Of a stretch of 40,200 nucleotides of DNA, positions 32,217 to 39,123 are shown piece by piece. This DNA comes from an uncultured Bacteroidota bacterium (GTDB lineage: Bacteria > Bacteroidota > Bacteroidia > Chitinophagales > Saprospiraceae): NCBI GenBank assembly GCA_903933805.1, contig CAIZLM010000312.1, forward strand, positions 1 through 40,200. The letters run 5' to 3'. The notes beneath the pieces were generated by a model. It saw nothing but the letters and a program-made list of their open reading frames with translations, did no database searches and had not been told where the DNA came from. Position numbers and translations under genes: made by a program. Every line of letters begins with the position of its first letter. Position 1 is the first letter of the stretch.

Positions 32217-33095
32217 TCATCCGATCAGTCCTGAGGAGGGCAACATTGCCAGTTCCTGCAGCGTACCTACCCGATCCAGCACAATTCGACCGGAAGCTTC
32301 GCGCCTAACGGTACCGCACTCGGCGACAGGATCATGTTCAAAAAACAAAATTTGGTGCTCGTTGACAGCCTCGTCGAGCATGGCAGCCTTTTCCTGTAGG
32401 GTTTTAAGGGGCCTTACGTCATAAGCCATGACGTAAGGCATTCCGATATGCCATTGAGATGGCATGGCATCTGCACAATAAAGGACGGTACCATATTCCG
32501 TTTGAAGCACCGGCATCATCATGGCCTCTGTGTGGCCATATACAAAGCGTACATTAAAACCATCGCAGAACTGGATATTCTGTTTGACTTCCAAAAATTT
32601 CAATTTGCCCTGTTGTTGGAGAGGCAGAAAATTTTCTTTGAGAAAAGAAGCTTTTTCGCGCTCGTTGGGGGCCATTGCCCAGTCAAAGTGGATTTCATTG
32701 GACCAGTATGTGGCGTTGGGAAAAGCCAATTCAACCTCTCCTGTCACATGGTCTTTCCACAATGCGCCACCGCAGTGGTCGAAATGGAGGTGGGTAAGAA
32801 AGACATCGGTGATATCTTCCCGTTGCAAACCGACTTTGGCAAGAGAATCGAAGAGCGTCGCAGCACCAAAAGGCTCGAAATGAGACCTAAATTTTTCATC
32901 CTGCTTGTTTCCCATACCGGTATCTACGAGGATATTGCGGCCGGCTGTTTGCACCAACAGGGTACGCATAGACCACGTACAGAGGTTGTTGTCGTCGGGT
33001 GGGTTGAGTTTAGACCACATACGTCGTGGCACTACGCCAAACATTGCGCCTCCGTCTAATTTAAAGTAACCCGTTTCTAGGCTTGTCAATTTCAT
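32217..33095 (-). CDS. MBL-fold metallo-hydrolase
   Basis: This 292-aa metallo-beta-lactamase-fold enzyme has the zinc motif THLHFDHCGG (H-x-H-x-D-H), a later His in FVYGHTEAMMMPVL and the bridging Asp in LYCADAMPSQWH, with a final His in FFEHDP. LVDTGMGNK near the N-terminus is typical of N-acyl-homoserine-lactonase-like and related hydrolases, but the substrate is unknown. The start at ATG 33095 (MKLTSLETGYFKL) is preferred over 33137, which would include a hydrophobic stretch encoded next to the upstream hairpin. A 19-bp-stem hairpin lies just upstream. Confidence 0.9.
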   Translation of the reverse strand: MKLTSLETGYFKLDGGAMFGVVPRRMWSKLNPPDDNNLCTWSMRTLLVQTAGRNILVDTGMGNKQDEKFRSHFEPFGAATLFDSLAKVGLQREDITDVFLTHLHFDHCGGALWKDHVTGEVELAFPNATYWSNEIHFDWAMAPNEREKASFLKENFLPLQQQGKLKFLEVKQNIQFCDGFNVRFVYGHTEAMMMPVLQTEYGTVLYCADAMPSQWHIGMPYVMAYDVRPLKTLQEKAAMLDEAVNEHQILFFEHDPVAECGTVRREASGRIVLDRVGTLQELAMLPSSGLIG

Positions 33096-33116
33096 AAGGC
33101 AAATATACGGCACGAA

Positions 33117-33159
33117 ATACAAAAGCTGGTGTGACAACCTGTCGCACCAGCTTTTGTAT
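33117..33159 (-). terminator. Long hairpin upstream of the MBL gene
   Basis: ATACAAAAGCTGGTGTGAC pairs with GTCGCACCAGCTTTTGTAT over 19 bp with one G-T pair and a five-base loop. On the minus strand it follows the small secreted protein gene and repeat copy 7, and its second arm is T-rich. It probably ends that transcript before the MBL gene. Confidence 0.7.
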
Positions 33160-33175
33160 CCTGTTAATATTACTC

Positions 33176-33337
33176 GTAACTGGTTAGCTTGGTCTCGTCT
33201 GAGACAAAAAAGAGGCCATTTTTTGCCAGACGAAGCGGATTTTTGTAGTCCGTAGCAGCGCTACGGTCAAAAAAATGGCGAAGTAGGACGAAAAACGGGC
33301 CTTTTTGGGCCAGACAGCGTGTCACCTAACCAGCTAC
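33176..33337 (+). mobile_element. MITE-like element, copy 7 (long form, 162 bp; best preserved)
   Basis: The copy runs from GTAACTGGTT to AACCAGCTAC. It shows the central hairpin CCGTAGC-AGC-GCTACGG (33250-33266) and both internal direct repeats: GGCCATTTTTTGCCAGAC from 33214 and GGCCTTTTTGGGCCAGAC from 33298, exactly 84 bp apart. The flanking octamers TATTACTC and CATTACTC match at 7 of 8 positions. The right octamer extends into the stop codon of the next gene. Confidence 0.88.
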
Positions 33338-33343
33338 CATTAC

Positions 33344-33589
33344 TCAATGTTGTTGCGTGATCAATTTTTGGGCGATTTCAAGCAGACTTCCCAGTACCGT
33401 CACATCGGGTACGGTCAGTTTGCCATCTTCCGCTTGTTCGACTTCTTCCAATTGGGTTTGGTCAAAAACTTGGTTGATTTGTGGTTTCTGTACAAAAAAG
33501 CCTGCGTGGATATTGACGAATAGGAAAGCTGATAGGCTAAAAATAGCGGCTATCACCCATGTAATTTTAAACTTGGATAGGGTTTTCAT
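33344..33589 (-). CDS. Small secreted or membrane-anchored hypothetical protein
   Basis: I do not recognise this 81-aa protein. From the ATG at 33589 it has an N-terminal hydrophobic segment (about residues 8-27, ITWVIAAIFSLSAFLFVN) that acts as a signal peptide or anchor. The short acidic tail contains QLEEVEQAEDGKLTVPDVTV. An upstream ATG at 33637 would add 16 residues and bury the signal, so I prefer the later start. Repeat copies flank it: copy 7 ends six bases beyond its stop and copy 8 lies upstream. With a terminator on each side it is probably transcribed alone. Confidence 0.6.
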   Translation of the reverse strand: MKTLSKFKITWVIAAIFSLSAFLFVNIHAGFFVQKPQINQVFDQTQLEEVEQAEDGKLTVPDVTVLGSLLEIAQKLITQQH

Positions 33590-33683
33590 GAACTTTGGGT
33601 AAAGATTGACCAAAATGGCAGAACAGAAAAACTGCAATCACAACATTAAACGTTTGAATATTGGAAATGTTACACCAAAGTGT

Positions 33684-33720
33684 TAAAAAAACCCGATCAG
33701 TATTACACTGGCCGGGTTTC
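33684..33720 (-). terminator. Intrinsic terminator downstream of the DUF1573 gene
   Basis: On the minus strand AAACCCGG pairs with the segment around GATCGGGTTT (AAACCCG/CGGGTTT plus CAGT/ACTG inner pairs), followed by a run of Ts. It lies between repeat copy 8 and the small secreted protein gene, so it would end the transcript from the DUF1573 gene. Confidence 0.75.
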
Positions 33721-33752
33721 ATATCGTCAAACCAAAATTCCTAAGAAAAAAT

Positions 33753-33830
33753 GTAACTGGTTAGCGTGGTAGCGTCTGAGACAAAAAAGTGGTCTTTTTT
33801 GGCCGGACAGTGTGCCACCTAACCAGTTAC
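33753..33830 (+). mobile_element. MITE-like element, copy 8 (short form, 78 bp)
   Basis: The copy runs from GTAACTGGTT to AACCAGTTAC with core GTGGTCTTTTTTGGCCGGAC. The flanking octamers GAAAAAAT and GAAATATT match at 6 of 8 positions. It ends six bases from the stop codon of the DUF1573 gene and precedes that gene's terminator. Confidence 0.82.
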
Positions 33831-33836
33831 GAAATA

Positions 33837-34265
33837 TTAGTTTTTGATACCGCCGTCGCTTGCAGGAACACTTTCCTGAGCTGGTGGTACAAGTACTTCA
33901 CCTTTGATGGTAAGTGTGTGGGTATCCGTCGCTTCGTTGGTAGTCAACGTTACCGTTTTGGTGAAAGCACCTGGGCGGTTGGTGTCGTAGCTAACGTCGA
34001 TGGTTTTTGTTTCGCCGGGCATGATGGGTTCCTGTGGGTAAGTAGGAACGGTGCAACCGCAAGATCCTTTTGCTGTTTTGATGATCAGTGGTTCGTTGCC
34101 GGTATTCGTGAATGCGAACTTGCGCACTTTGTCGCTGCCTTTTTCAATTTTACCATAATCAATGGTTGTATTTGGGAAGGTCATAACTGGACCAGTAGTA
34201 CCTTGAGCGTGAACAGCGATGGTGCCCAATACAACTAGTGCGACGATAGAGAGTAATTTTTTCAT
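33837..34265 (-). CDS. DUF1573 secreted protein
   Basis: This 142-aa protein has a signal peptide (MKKLLSIVALVVLGTIAVHAQ) and a single immunoglobulin-like DUF1573 domain: FPNTTIDYGKIEKGSDKVRK, FTNTGNEPLIIKTAKGSCGC and PGETKTIDVSYDTNRPG. The conserved C-G-C motif is present. The family is common and abundant in Bacteroidota, and its role is unknown. A second, shorter member is encoded at 37485-37883. The gene has a good Bacteroidota promoter match about 60 bases upstream. Confidence 0.93.
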   Translation of the reverse strand: MKKLLSIVALVVLGTIAVHAQGTTGPVMTFPNTTIDYGKIEKGSDKVRKFAFTNTGNEPLIIKTAKGSCGCTVPTYPQEPIMPGETKTIDVSYDTNRPGAFTKTVTLTTNEATDTHTLTIKGEVLVPPAQESVPASDGGIKN

Positions 34266-34323
34266 TGGAAAAATTGTTTTTTATGAATGTGATGTTGTAG
34301 GATGTTTCAATAATTTGATGGGA

Positions 34324-34355
34324 CAAAAATAGCAGCAGGCGGCTTAGTTTAGCAA
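34324..34355 (-). promoter_or_regulatory. Promoter of the DUF1573 gene
   Basis: On the minus strand TTG (complement of 34353-34355) and TATTTTTG (complement of 34324-34331) are 21 bases apart, matching the Bacteroidota promoter pattern. It would give a leader of roughly 50 bases. Confidence 0.55.
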
Positions 34356-34449
34356 GGACTTGGCTGTTAACGATGTCCAAAATAAAGCAAACTCTTTGCC
34401 AAGAAGCACATAAAATATTGATTGTCAAATATTTGTAAGATAAATTAGT

Positions 34450-35409
34450 TTATCCTTTTCCTTTTTTTGCCTTTCCTGAAATATCCCTAGATTTTCTAGA
34501 ATCGAGTATTGGTTCGGGAAAGGGTACTTCCTCCTGAGAATCTTTGAAAACTTTGTCCTGGAAATACCACTGTCCTTTTTGGAATTGGAGGCCATCATAG
34601 CTACCATCGGGCACAGCAGTCATACCCCGTGCAAAGGGACTTGGGAACGGAATAAGGTGGTCAAATAAGATCATTTTGTACTGTTCATCCCAGTTTACCT
34701 TCACCACTGCTTCCGCTGAGTATTCAAAAAACATCCTGTTTTCCGGCGGGCCCGGCGGCGGATTTTCCCGATGAAAAACGGGGGCACCAAAAACAGGCAC
34801 TCCTTCTTTGTCAAAGCTCAGCACCTCAATAATTTTTCTTTTTTCAAAAAATTCAAAAGCGTCGTATCCCATCAGCAAGTACTTCCTGCCCTCCCGTGTG
34901 TCAAATTGACGGATATTGTAGTACAGCGCACCATACCAATTGTCGGGATTAAGTTGTTCGTACAAGGGAGGAACCTCCATTTCGAAGCTGCGGTCGATAA
35001 GCGGATAGAGTTGTAATGCGGTTTGGTTGCGTTGTATGGCGCCGTAGTAACGGTAGGTAGAATCGTTGACATACAGTTGCCACGTGAAAATGCGAAAGCT
35101 ACTGTCTGGAGGCGCTAGAATAGAAATACTTTTAAGCCGGTCAAAGGGATACTTAAACGAATTTTCTACTTTTAACGTCCGTACCAAGGAGGTAATCAAG
35201 ACCTTACAGGCCGCGAAGCGCTCGAGTTCTATGGAATCGTTGATGACCGCATAAGCAAGCAGAGCCAAGGTATCCTCCGCTGTTTTCATCTTTTCCAACC
35301 CTGCTGCGGTGGGCCTTACTGACTGCTTTTTTTGGGTTTGGGCAAAAAGTCCGGGAAAAAACAAACCCGCTATGAATACGATGGAGAGGCACTGTCGTTT
35401 TAAAATCAT
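34450..35409 (-). CDS. Secreted protein of unknown function (Bacteroidota-type)
   Basis: This 319-aa protein has a signal peptide (MILKRQCLSIVFIAGLFFPGLFAQ). I know this kind of protein only as an uncharacterised one often seen in Bacteroidota. Visible features are a helical N-terminal third (TAEDTLALLAYAVINDSIE), a central strand-rich region (IFTWQLYVNDSTYRYYGAIQ and YLLMGYDAFEFFEKRKIIEV) and MFFEYSAEAVVKVNWDEQYK, then IPFPSPFARGMTAVPDGSYD. The C-terminus is a basic, Lys-rich tail. It is likely periplasmic or surface-exposed. It is divergent from pyrF with a 111-bp gap. Confidence 0.75.
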   Translation of the reverse strand: MILKRQCLSIVFIAGLFFPGLFAQTQKKQSVRPTAAGLEKMKTAEDTLALLAYAVINDSIELERFAACKVLITSLVRTLKVENSFKYPFDRLKSISILAPPDSSFRIFTWQLYVNDSTYRYYGAIQRNQTALQLYPLIDRSFEMEVPPLYEQLNPDNWYGALYYNIRQFDTREGRKYLLMGYDAFEFFEKRKIIEVLSFDKEGVPVFGAPVFHRENPPPGPPENRMFFEYSAEAVVKVNWDEQYKMILFDHLIPFPSPFARGMTAVPDGSYDGLQFQKGQWYFQDKVFKDSQEEVPFPEPILDSRKSRDISGKAKKGKG

Positions 35410-35520
35410 GGCTCAAAATAGTTGTTTCAAGGGTGCATAACGACCTGCTGCTTAAAAAATTGCGCAATAAATCTGCTGGGGGTGCAGTATTGACGTGCGG
35501 ACAGGCACTACCTTCGCGTT

Positions 35521-36345
35521 ATGAACAGAGCTACCCTTGTCGCTGAGATTTTTCGTAAAAAATCTTTCCTCTGCGTTGGACTCGACCCTGAGTTGCGCAA
35601 AATACCCGAGCACCTGCTGGGTGCTGATGATCCTATCTTGGCATTCAACAAACAGATCATTGATGCTACCCGGGATCTGTGTGTGGCCTACAAGCCCAAC
35701 CTCGCATTCTATGAAGCATTGGGCCTGAGCGGCTGGAAAACATTCGCGGATACGGTGGAATACATTGGTGATGAGCACCTGATTATTGCTGATGCCAAAC
35801 GAGGTGACATCGGTAATACCAGCAAGATGTATGCGGAAGCATTTTTTTCCCGCTTTGGATGCCATGCCATCACCGTAGCGCCGTATATGGGCGCCGACAG
35901 TGTAACGCCCTTTCTGGCCTACGACGGGAAATGGGCCATTGTGTTGGCACTCACCTCGAACAAAGGAAGCGACGATTTCCAGCGTTGCACGTTGGGCGAT
36001 ACGGAAGAGCCGCTTTGGGAAAAGGTATTGCACACCAGCCAAACTTGGGGCACCCCAGACAATATGATGTATGTGGTGGGCGCCACACACCCCGAATCTT
36101 TCGCACGGGTACGGGATATTGTGCCGGAACACTTTCTGCTGGTGCCCGGTGTTGGTGCACAGGGTGGCGATTTGGCTGCCATTTGCCAGCACGGCATGAA
36201 CGCCGACTGTGGCTTACTTGTCAATTCAGCCCGCAACATCATTTACGCCTCAGCGGGGGAAGATTTTGCTGAAAAAGCCAGGTTAGAAGCATTGTCCTTA
36301 CAAACTGACATGGCCAATATTTTGGCTGCTATTGCCCGGGTATGA
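35521..36345 (+). CDS. pyrF: Orotidine 5'-phosphate decarboxylase
   Basis: This 274-aa enzyme makes UMP from OMP, the step after PyrE (20.1 kb). It is of the longer (type 2) family. The catalytic [10 protein letters not shown] motif is intact, with [14 protein letters not shown] at the front, [12 protein letters not shown], and [11 protein letters not shown] and [11 protein letters not shown] near the phosphate site. The stop overlaps the ribD start by four bases (ATGA at 36342-36345), so the two genes are translationally coupled. Confidence 0.96.
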   Translation: MNRATLVAEIFRKKSFLCVGLDPELRKIPEHLLGADDPILAFNKQIIDATRDLCVAYKPNLAFYEALGLSGWKTFADTVEYIGDEHLIIADAKRGDIGNTSKMYAEAFFSRFGCHAITVAPYMGADSVTPFLAYDGKWAIVLALTSNKGSDDFQRCTLGDTEEPLWEKVLHTSQTWGTPDNMMYVVGATHPESFARVRDIVPEHFLLVPGVGAQGGDLAAICQHGMNADCGLLVNSARNIIYASAGEDFAEKARLEALSLQTDMANILAAIARV

Positions 36346-37376
36346 TGACCGATGAGGCCTATATGCAGCGTTGTTTTGACCTTGCGCGTCGCGGAGCAGG
36401 GAGCGTTTCTCCCAACCCGATGGTGGGCGCTGTGCTTGTTTTCCAAGACAAAATCATTGGGGAGGGATGGCACCAGGCTTGGGGTGAAGCCCATGCAGAG
36501 GTAAACTGTTTCAACGCAGTAGCCCTTGAAAACAAGCCATTTATCGCCCAATCAACCTTGTTTTGCTGCTTGGAGCCTTGTGCGCATGTCGGCAAAACAC
36601 CACCTTGCGTTGACCTGATTTTGGCGCACGGGGTTCCTCGGGTAGTTGTGTCAAATATAGATCCGAATCCATTGGTTGGAGGCAAAAGCTTGGACAAACT
36701 ACGGGCGGCGGGCGTGGTGGTTGTCGAAGGCGTACAGGCTGAAGCGGGCGCGTGGTTGAACCGATTTTTCTTCACTTGGATTCTTGAAAAAAGGCCCTAT
36801 GTTATCCTAAAATGGGCGCAATCTGCCGATGGTTTTTTGGGAGAACACCACAAAAAAACCCGTATTTCAGGCCCCCTCGCTCAGCGTTTGGTGCACCGAT
36901 GGCGTGCTGAAACCGATGCCATCTTGGTAGGGGCAGGAACGGCAATTGTGGATGATCCCAAACTGGATGTTCGATACTTCCCGGGGAAAAACCCACTTCG
37001 GGTGTTGTTAGACGGCCGGGGATCGGTACCTTCCGACCGGGCGTTGCTGTGCGACACGGAACCAACGGTTGTTGTTGGGCCTTTTCGGAAGGATATTTCT
37101 GCGCTCAAAACAATCGTGCCAACAGCAGGTGACTTGGCACTAGAGGATGTACTAGACACTGTTTACCGTAAAAATTGCGCCAGTATATTGGTAGAAGGTG
37201 GCGCCCACGTTTTGGATGAATTTGTCAAAAATGGCCTTTGGGACGAAATCAGGACCATCCAAAACCCACAGCGGCTGGGAGAAGGCGTGGTGGCGCCAAA
37301 AATTCCTGCACTGGCCGTTTTCAAAGCACAGTTTAGGATAGGAAGCGACTTGGTATCTGTATTTTCCAGAAAGTAA
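36342..37376 (+). CDS. ribD: Bifunctional riboflavin deaminase/reductase
   Basis: This 344-aa, two-domain enzyme performs the second and third steps of riboflavin synthesis. The deaminase domain (residues 1-145) has the zinc ligands in [10 protein letters not shown] and [19 protein letters not shown]. The reductase domain (from about 147) begins [16 protein letters not shown] and contains [19 protein letters not shown] and [14 protein letters not shown]. It is coupled to pyrF by a four-base overlap. Its substrate must come from a GTP cyclohydrolase II, which the RibBA-like protein at 11.1 kb seems unable to supply. The TAA stop (37374-37376) lies inside the first four bases of repeat copy 9. 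Confidence 0.95.
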   Translation: MMTDEAYMQRCFDLARRGAGSVSPNPMVGAVLVFQDKIIGEGWHQAWGEAHAEVNCFNAVALENKPFIAQSTLFCCLEPCAHVGKTPPCVDLILAHGVPRVVVSNIDPNPLVGGKSLDKLRAAGVVVVEGVQAEAGAWLNRFFFTWILEKRPYVILKWAQSADGFLGEHHKKTRISGPLAQRLVHRWRAETDAILVGAGTAIVDDPKLDVRYFPGKNPLRVLLDGRGSVPSDRALLCDTEPTVVVGPFRKDISALKTIVPTAGDLALEDVLDTVYRKNCASILVEGGAHVLDEFVKNGLWDEIRTIQNPQRLGEGVVAPKIPALAVFKAQFRIGSDLVSVFSRK

Positions 37377-37449
37377 CTGGTTGGGCGGTCGCGCCTGATT
37401 CAACAAATGGGCTCTTTGGGCCCAGACAGCGTGCCACTCAACCAGTTAC
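37373..37449 (+). mobile_element. MITE-like element, copy 9 (short form, 77 bp), containing the ribD stop
   Basis: The copy runs from GTAACTGGTT to AACCAGTTAC with core ATGGGCTCTTTGGGCCCAGAC. Its first bases provide the ribD TAA. An ATG inside it (37407) opens the frame of the next gene, but that gene's likely start is 36 bases beyond the element. The flanking octamers do not match (3 of 8). Confidence 0.8.
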
Positions 37450-37484
37450 AAAATATACTTTACGCCCATTTTAACGCTAAACCC

Positions 37485-37883
37485 ATGTACTTGCCTTTTT
37501 TTTATTGCGCCCTACTGGGTTTGACGCTGACAACAGCACGCCCCATTGAAACAAGTTTTGCCACCGGAAATCCGATTGTCACTTGGCTTACCCCGAGAAA
37601 GCACGATTTCGGAACAATACAACACGACCGGCCGGTAGTCTTTGTTTTTAAATTCCAAAATATCTCGACAGAAACCATTTTACTGGAAACGGTGCGTACC
37701 ACCTGCGGCTGTACTGCTGCCAGTTGGACGGAAAAGCCACTTGCCCCAGGCGAAACGGGAGAGGTTCGCATTGAATATGACGCCTACAAAACGGGAGATT
37801 TTAGAAAAAAAATCACGGTGTTCTTTGACAAACAACGAAAAGCAGAAGTCCTGAATATCACTGGAACGGTGGAAGGTTCCTAA
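37485..37883 (+). CDS. DUF1573 secreted protein (second copy)
   Basis: This 132-aa protein starts at ATG 37485 with a signal peptide (MYLPFFYCALLGLTLTTA). The frame also opens at an ATG at 37407 inside repeat copy 9, which would bury the signal, so I reject that start. The single DUF1573 domain shows RKHDFGTIQHDRPVVFVFKF, the C-G-C motif in TVRTTCGCTAASW and PGETGEVRIEYDAYKTGDFR. It is paralogous to the protein at 33837-34265 but clearly diverged. It is separated from ribD only by repeat copy 9 and may be read from the same transcript. Confidence 0.9.
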   Translation: MYLPFFYCALLGLTLTTARPIETSFATGNPIVTWLTPRKHDFGTIQHDRPVVFVFKFQNISTETILLETVRTTCGCTAASWTEKPLAPGETGEVRIEYDAYKTGDFRKKITVFFDKQRKAEVLNITGTVEGS

Positions 37884-37914
37884 TTCCTGCAGCATGGAAC
37901 CTGCTGTCGGAGCA

Positions 37915-39018
37915 TTAGACCTCGCGCACAACGCTATTTTCCACATCGAACAATTTATAGGCACCCGCAAAAGAAGATACCACCGACTCCATCCGACTGC
38001 GTTGGGTGTCGGTGACGAAAACTTGGCCAAAATCGCGTTCCAGGAGCAGCCCCATCAACTGCCGCACCCTGTTTTCGTCCAGTTTGTCAAAAATATCATC
38101 GAGGAGTAAAATGGGTGTTTGGCCGATTTGTTGGCGCAACACCTCGTATTGTGCCAACCGAAGTGCCAGCAAGAACGACTTGAGTTGGCCCTGAGAAGCA
38201 AATCTTTTCAAGGTCATATCGTCCATCATCAACTGGAGGTCGTCGCGGTGTGGGCCCACAGTGGTGCGCTGCAGGACACGGTCCTTTTCGAGGCTCAGCG
38301 GCAGGATTTCGGCAAAGTCCCCACTTTTTAAATCCGATTGATATGCAACATCCACCGACTCCCGGCTACCTGAAATGGCTGCATAAAAATCTGAAAAATA
38401 AGGTTTCAAGCGGTTGACAAACTGTTGCCGATGCTGAAAAAGCAAGGCCGCAGGTTCCGGCATTTGGCGGTCAATCCCCTCCAACAAGTCAGGGTCGAAA
38501 CGCCTTTGCTCATAAAAAAGCTTGAGCAAAGCATTACGCTGTTTGAGCAACCCATTGTATTTCAACAAGTTTTGCAGGTATTCTGCGGATATTTGCGACA
38601 AGGTAGTGTCTAGAAATCTACGGCGATCCTCACTACCCTCCTGTACCAAGGTCACGTCGTCGGGGGCAATCATCACGACTGGGAACTGGCCGATGTGGTC
38701 GGACAAACGCTCCACCGGCGATCCATTGCGCTCAAATTCTTTTCTGTCTCCAGTCTGGTACTTTGCCACCACCTTGGTTTTTTCTCCCCCGCGTTCAAAA
38801 TGGCCCTCCAGGCGCAAAAAAGCTGCTCCACGTCGCACCAAGTTACGATCGGTGAGTCCGGAGTGACTTTTGCACAGGCACAAGAAATAAACAGCATCCA
38901 GCACATTGGTTTTGCCCATACCATTCAAGCCCGTCAGACAATTCAGTCTTGGCGAGCAATCCACTACCTGAGTTTCGTAGTTTTTGTAGTTGGTGAGGAT
39001 GAGTCGTGAGATCTGCAA
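37915..39018 (-). CDS. recF: DNA replication and repair protein RecF
   Basis: This 367-aa SMC-like ATPase loads RecA with RecO and RecR at single-strand gaps. The Walker A site is GLNGMGKTN (about residues 30-38). The signature-like region lies in FASQGQLKSFLLALRLAQYE and Walker B in PILLLDDIFDKLDENR. HIGQFPVVMIAPDDVTLVQ and LSQISAEYLQNL are typical RecF segments. Length matches the family. It is convergent with the DUF1573 gene (31-bp gap). Repeat copy 10 lies upstream, between its start and the end of the 5'-nucleotidase gene. Confidence 0.96.
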   Translation of the reverse strand: MQISRLILTNYKNYETQVVDCSPRLNCLTGLNGMGKTNVLDAVYFLCLCKSHSGLTDRNLVRRGAAFLRLEGHFERGGEKTKVVAKYQTGDRKEFERNGSPVERLSDHIGQFPVVMIAPDDVTLVQEGSEDRRRFLDTTLSQISAEYLQNLLKYNGLLKQRNALLKLFYEQRRFDPDLLEGIDRQMPEPAALLFQHRQQFVNRLKPYFSDFYAAISGSRESVDVAYQSDLKSGDFAEILPLSLEKDRVLQRTTVGPHRDDLQLMMDDMTLKRFASQGQLKSFLLALRLAQYEVLRQQIGQTPILLLDDIFDKLDENRVRQLMGLLLERDFGQVFVTDTQRSRMESVVSSFAGAYKLFDVENSVVREV

Positions 39019-39049
39019 GATAAAAGTGGGGTAATTTGTTACACTACTG

Positions 39050-39121
39050 GTAACTGGTTGGTTGTGTCTGAGGCGAAAAAGTGGGTATTTTAACCAGAAA
39101 GTGAGCCACCCAACCAGTTGC
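39050..39121 (+). mobile_element. MITE-like element, copy 10 (short form, 72 bp, diverged)
   Basis: The copy runs from GTAACTGGTT to AACCAGTTGC with GTCTGAGGCGAAAAAGTGG and a shortened core. It lies 31 bases upstream of the recF start and ends two bases from the stop of the 5'-nucleotidase gene. No matching flanks are visible. Confidence 0.72.
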
Positions 39122-39123
39122 CC

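Noticed and set aside
37407-37484. Upstream ATG for the second DUF1573 gene
   Set aside because: It lies inside repeat copy 9 and would place about 26 unrelated residues before a clear signal peptide. The ATG at 37485 fits better.
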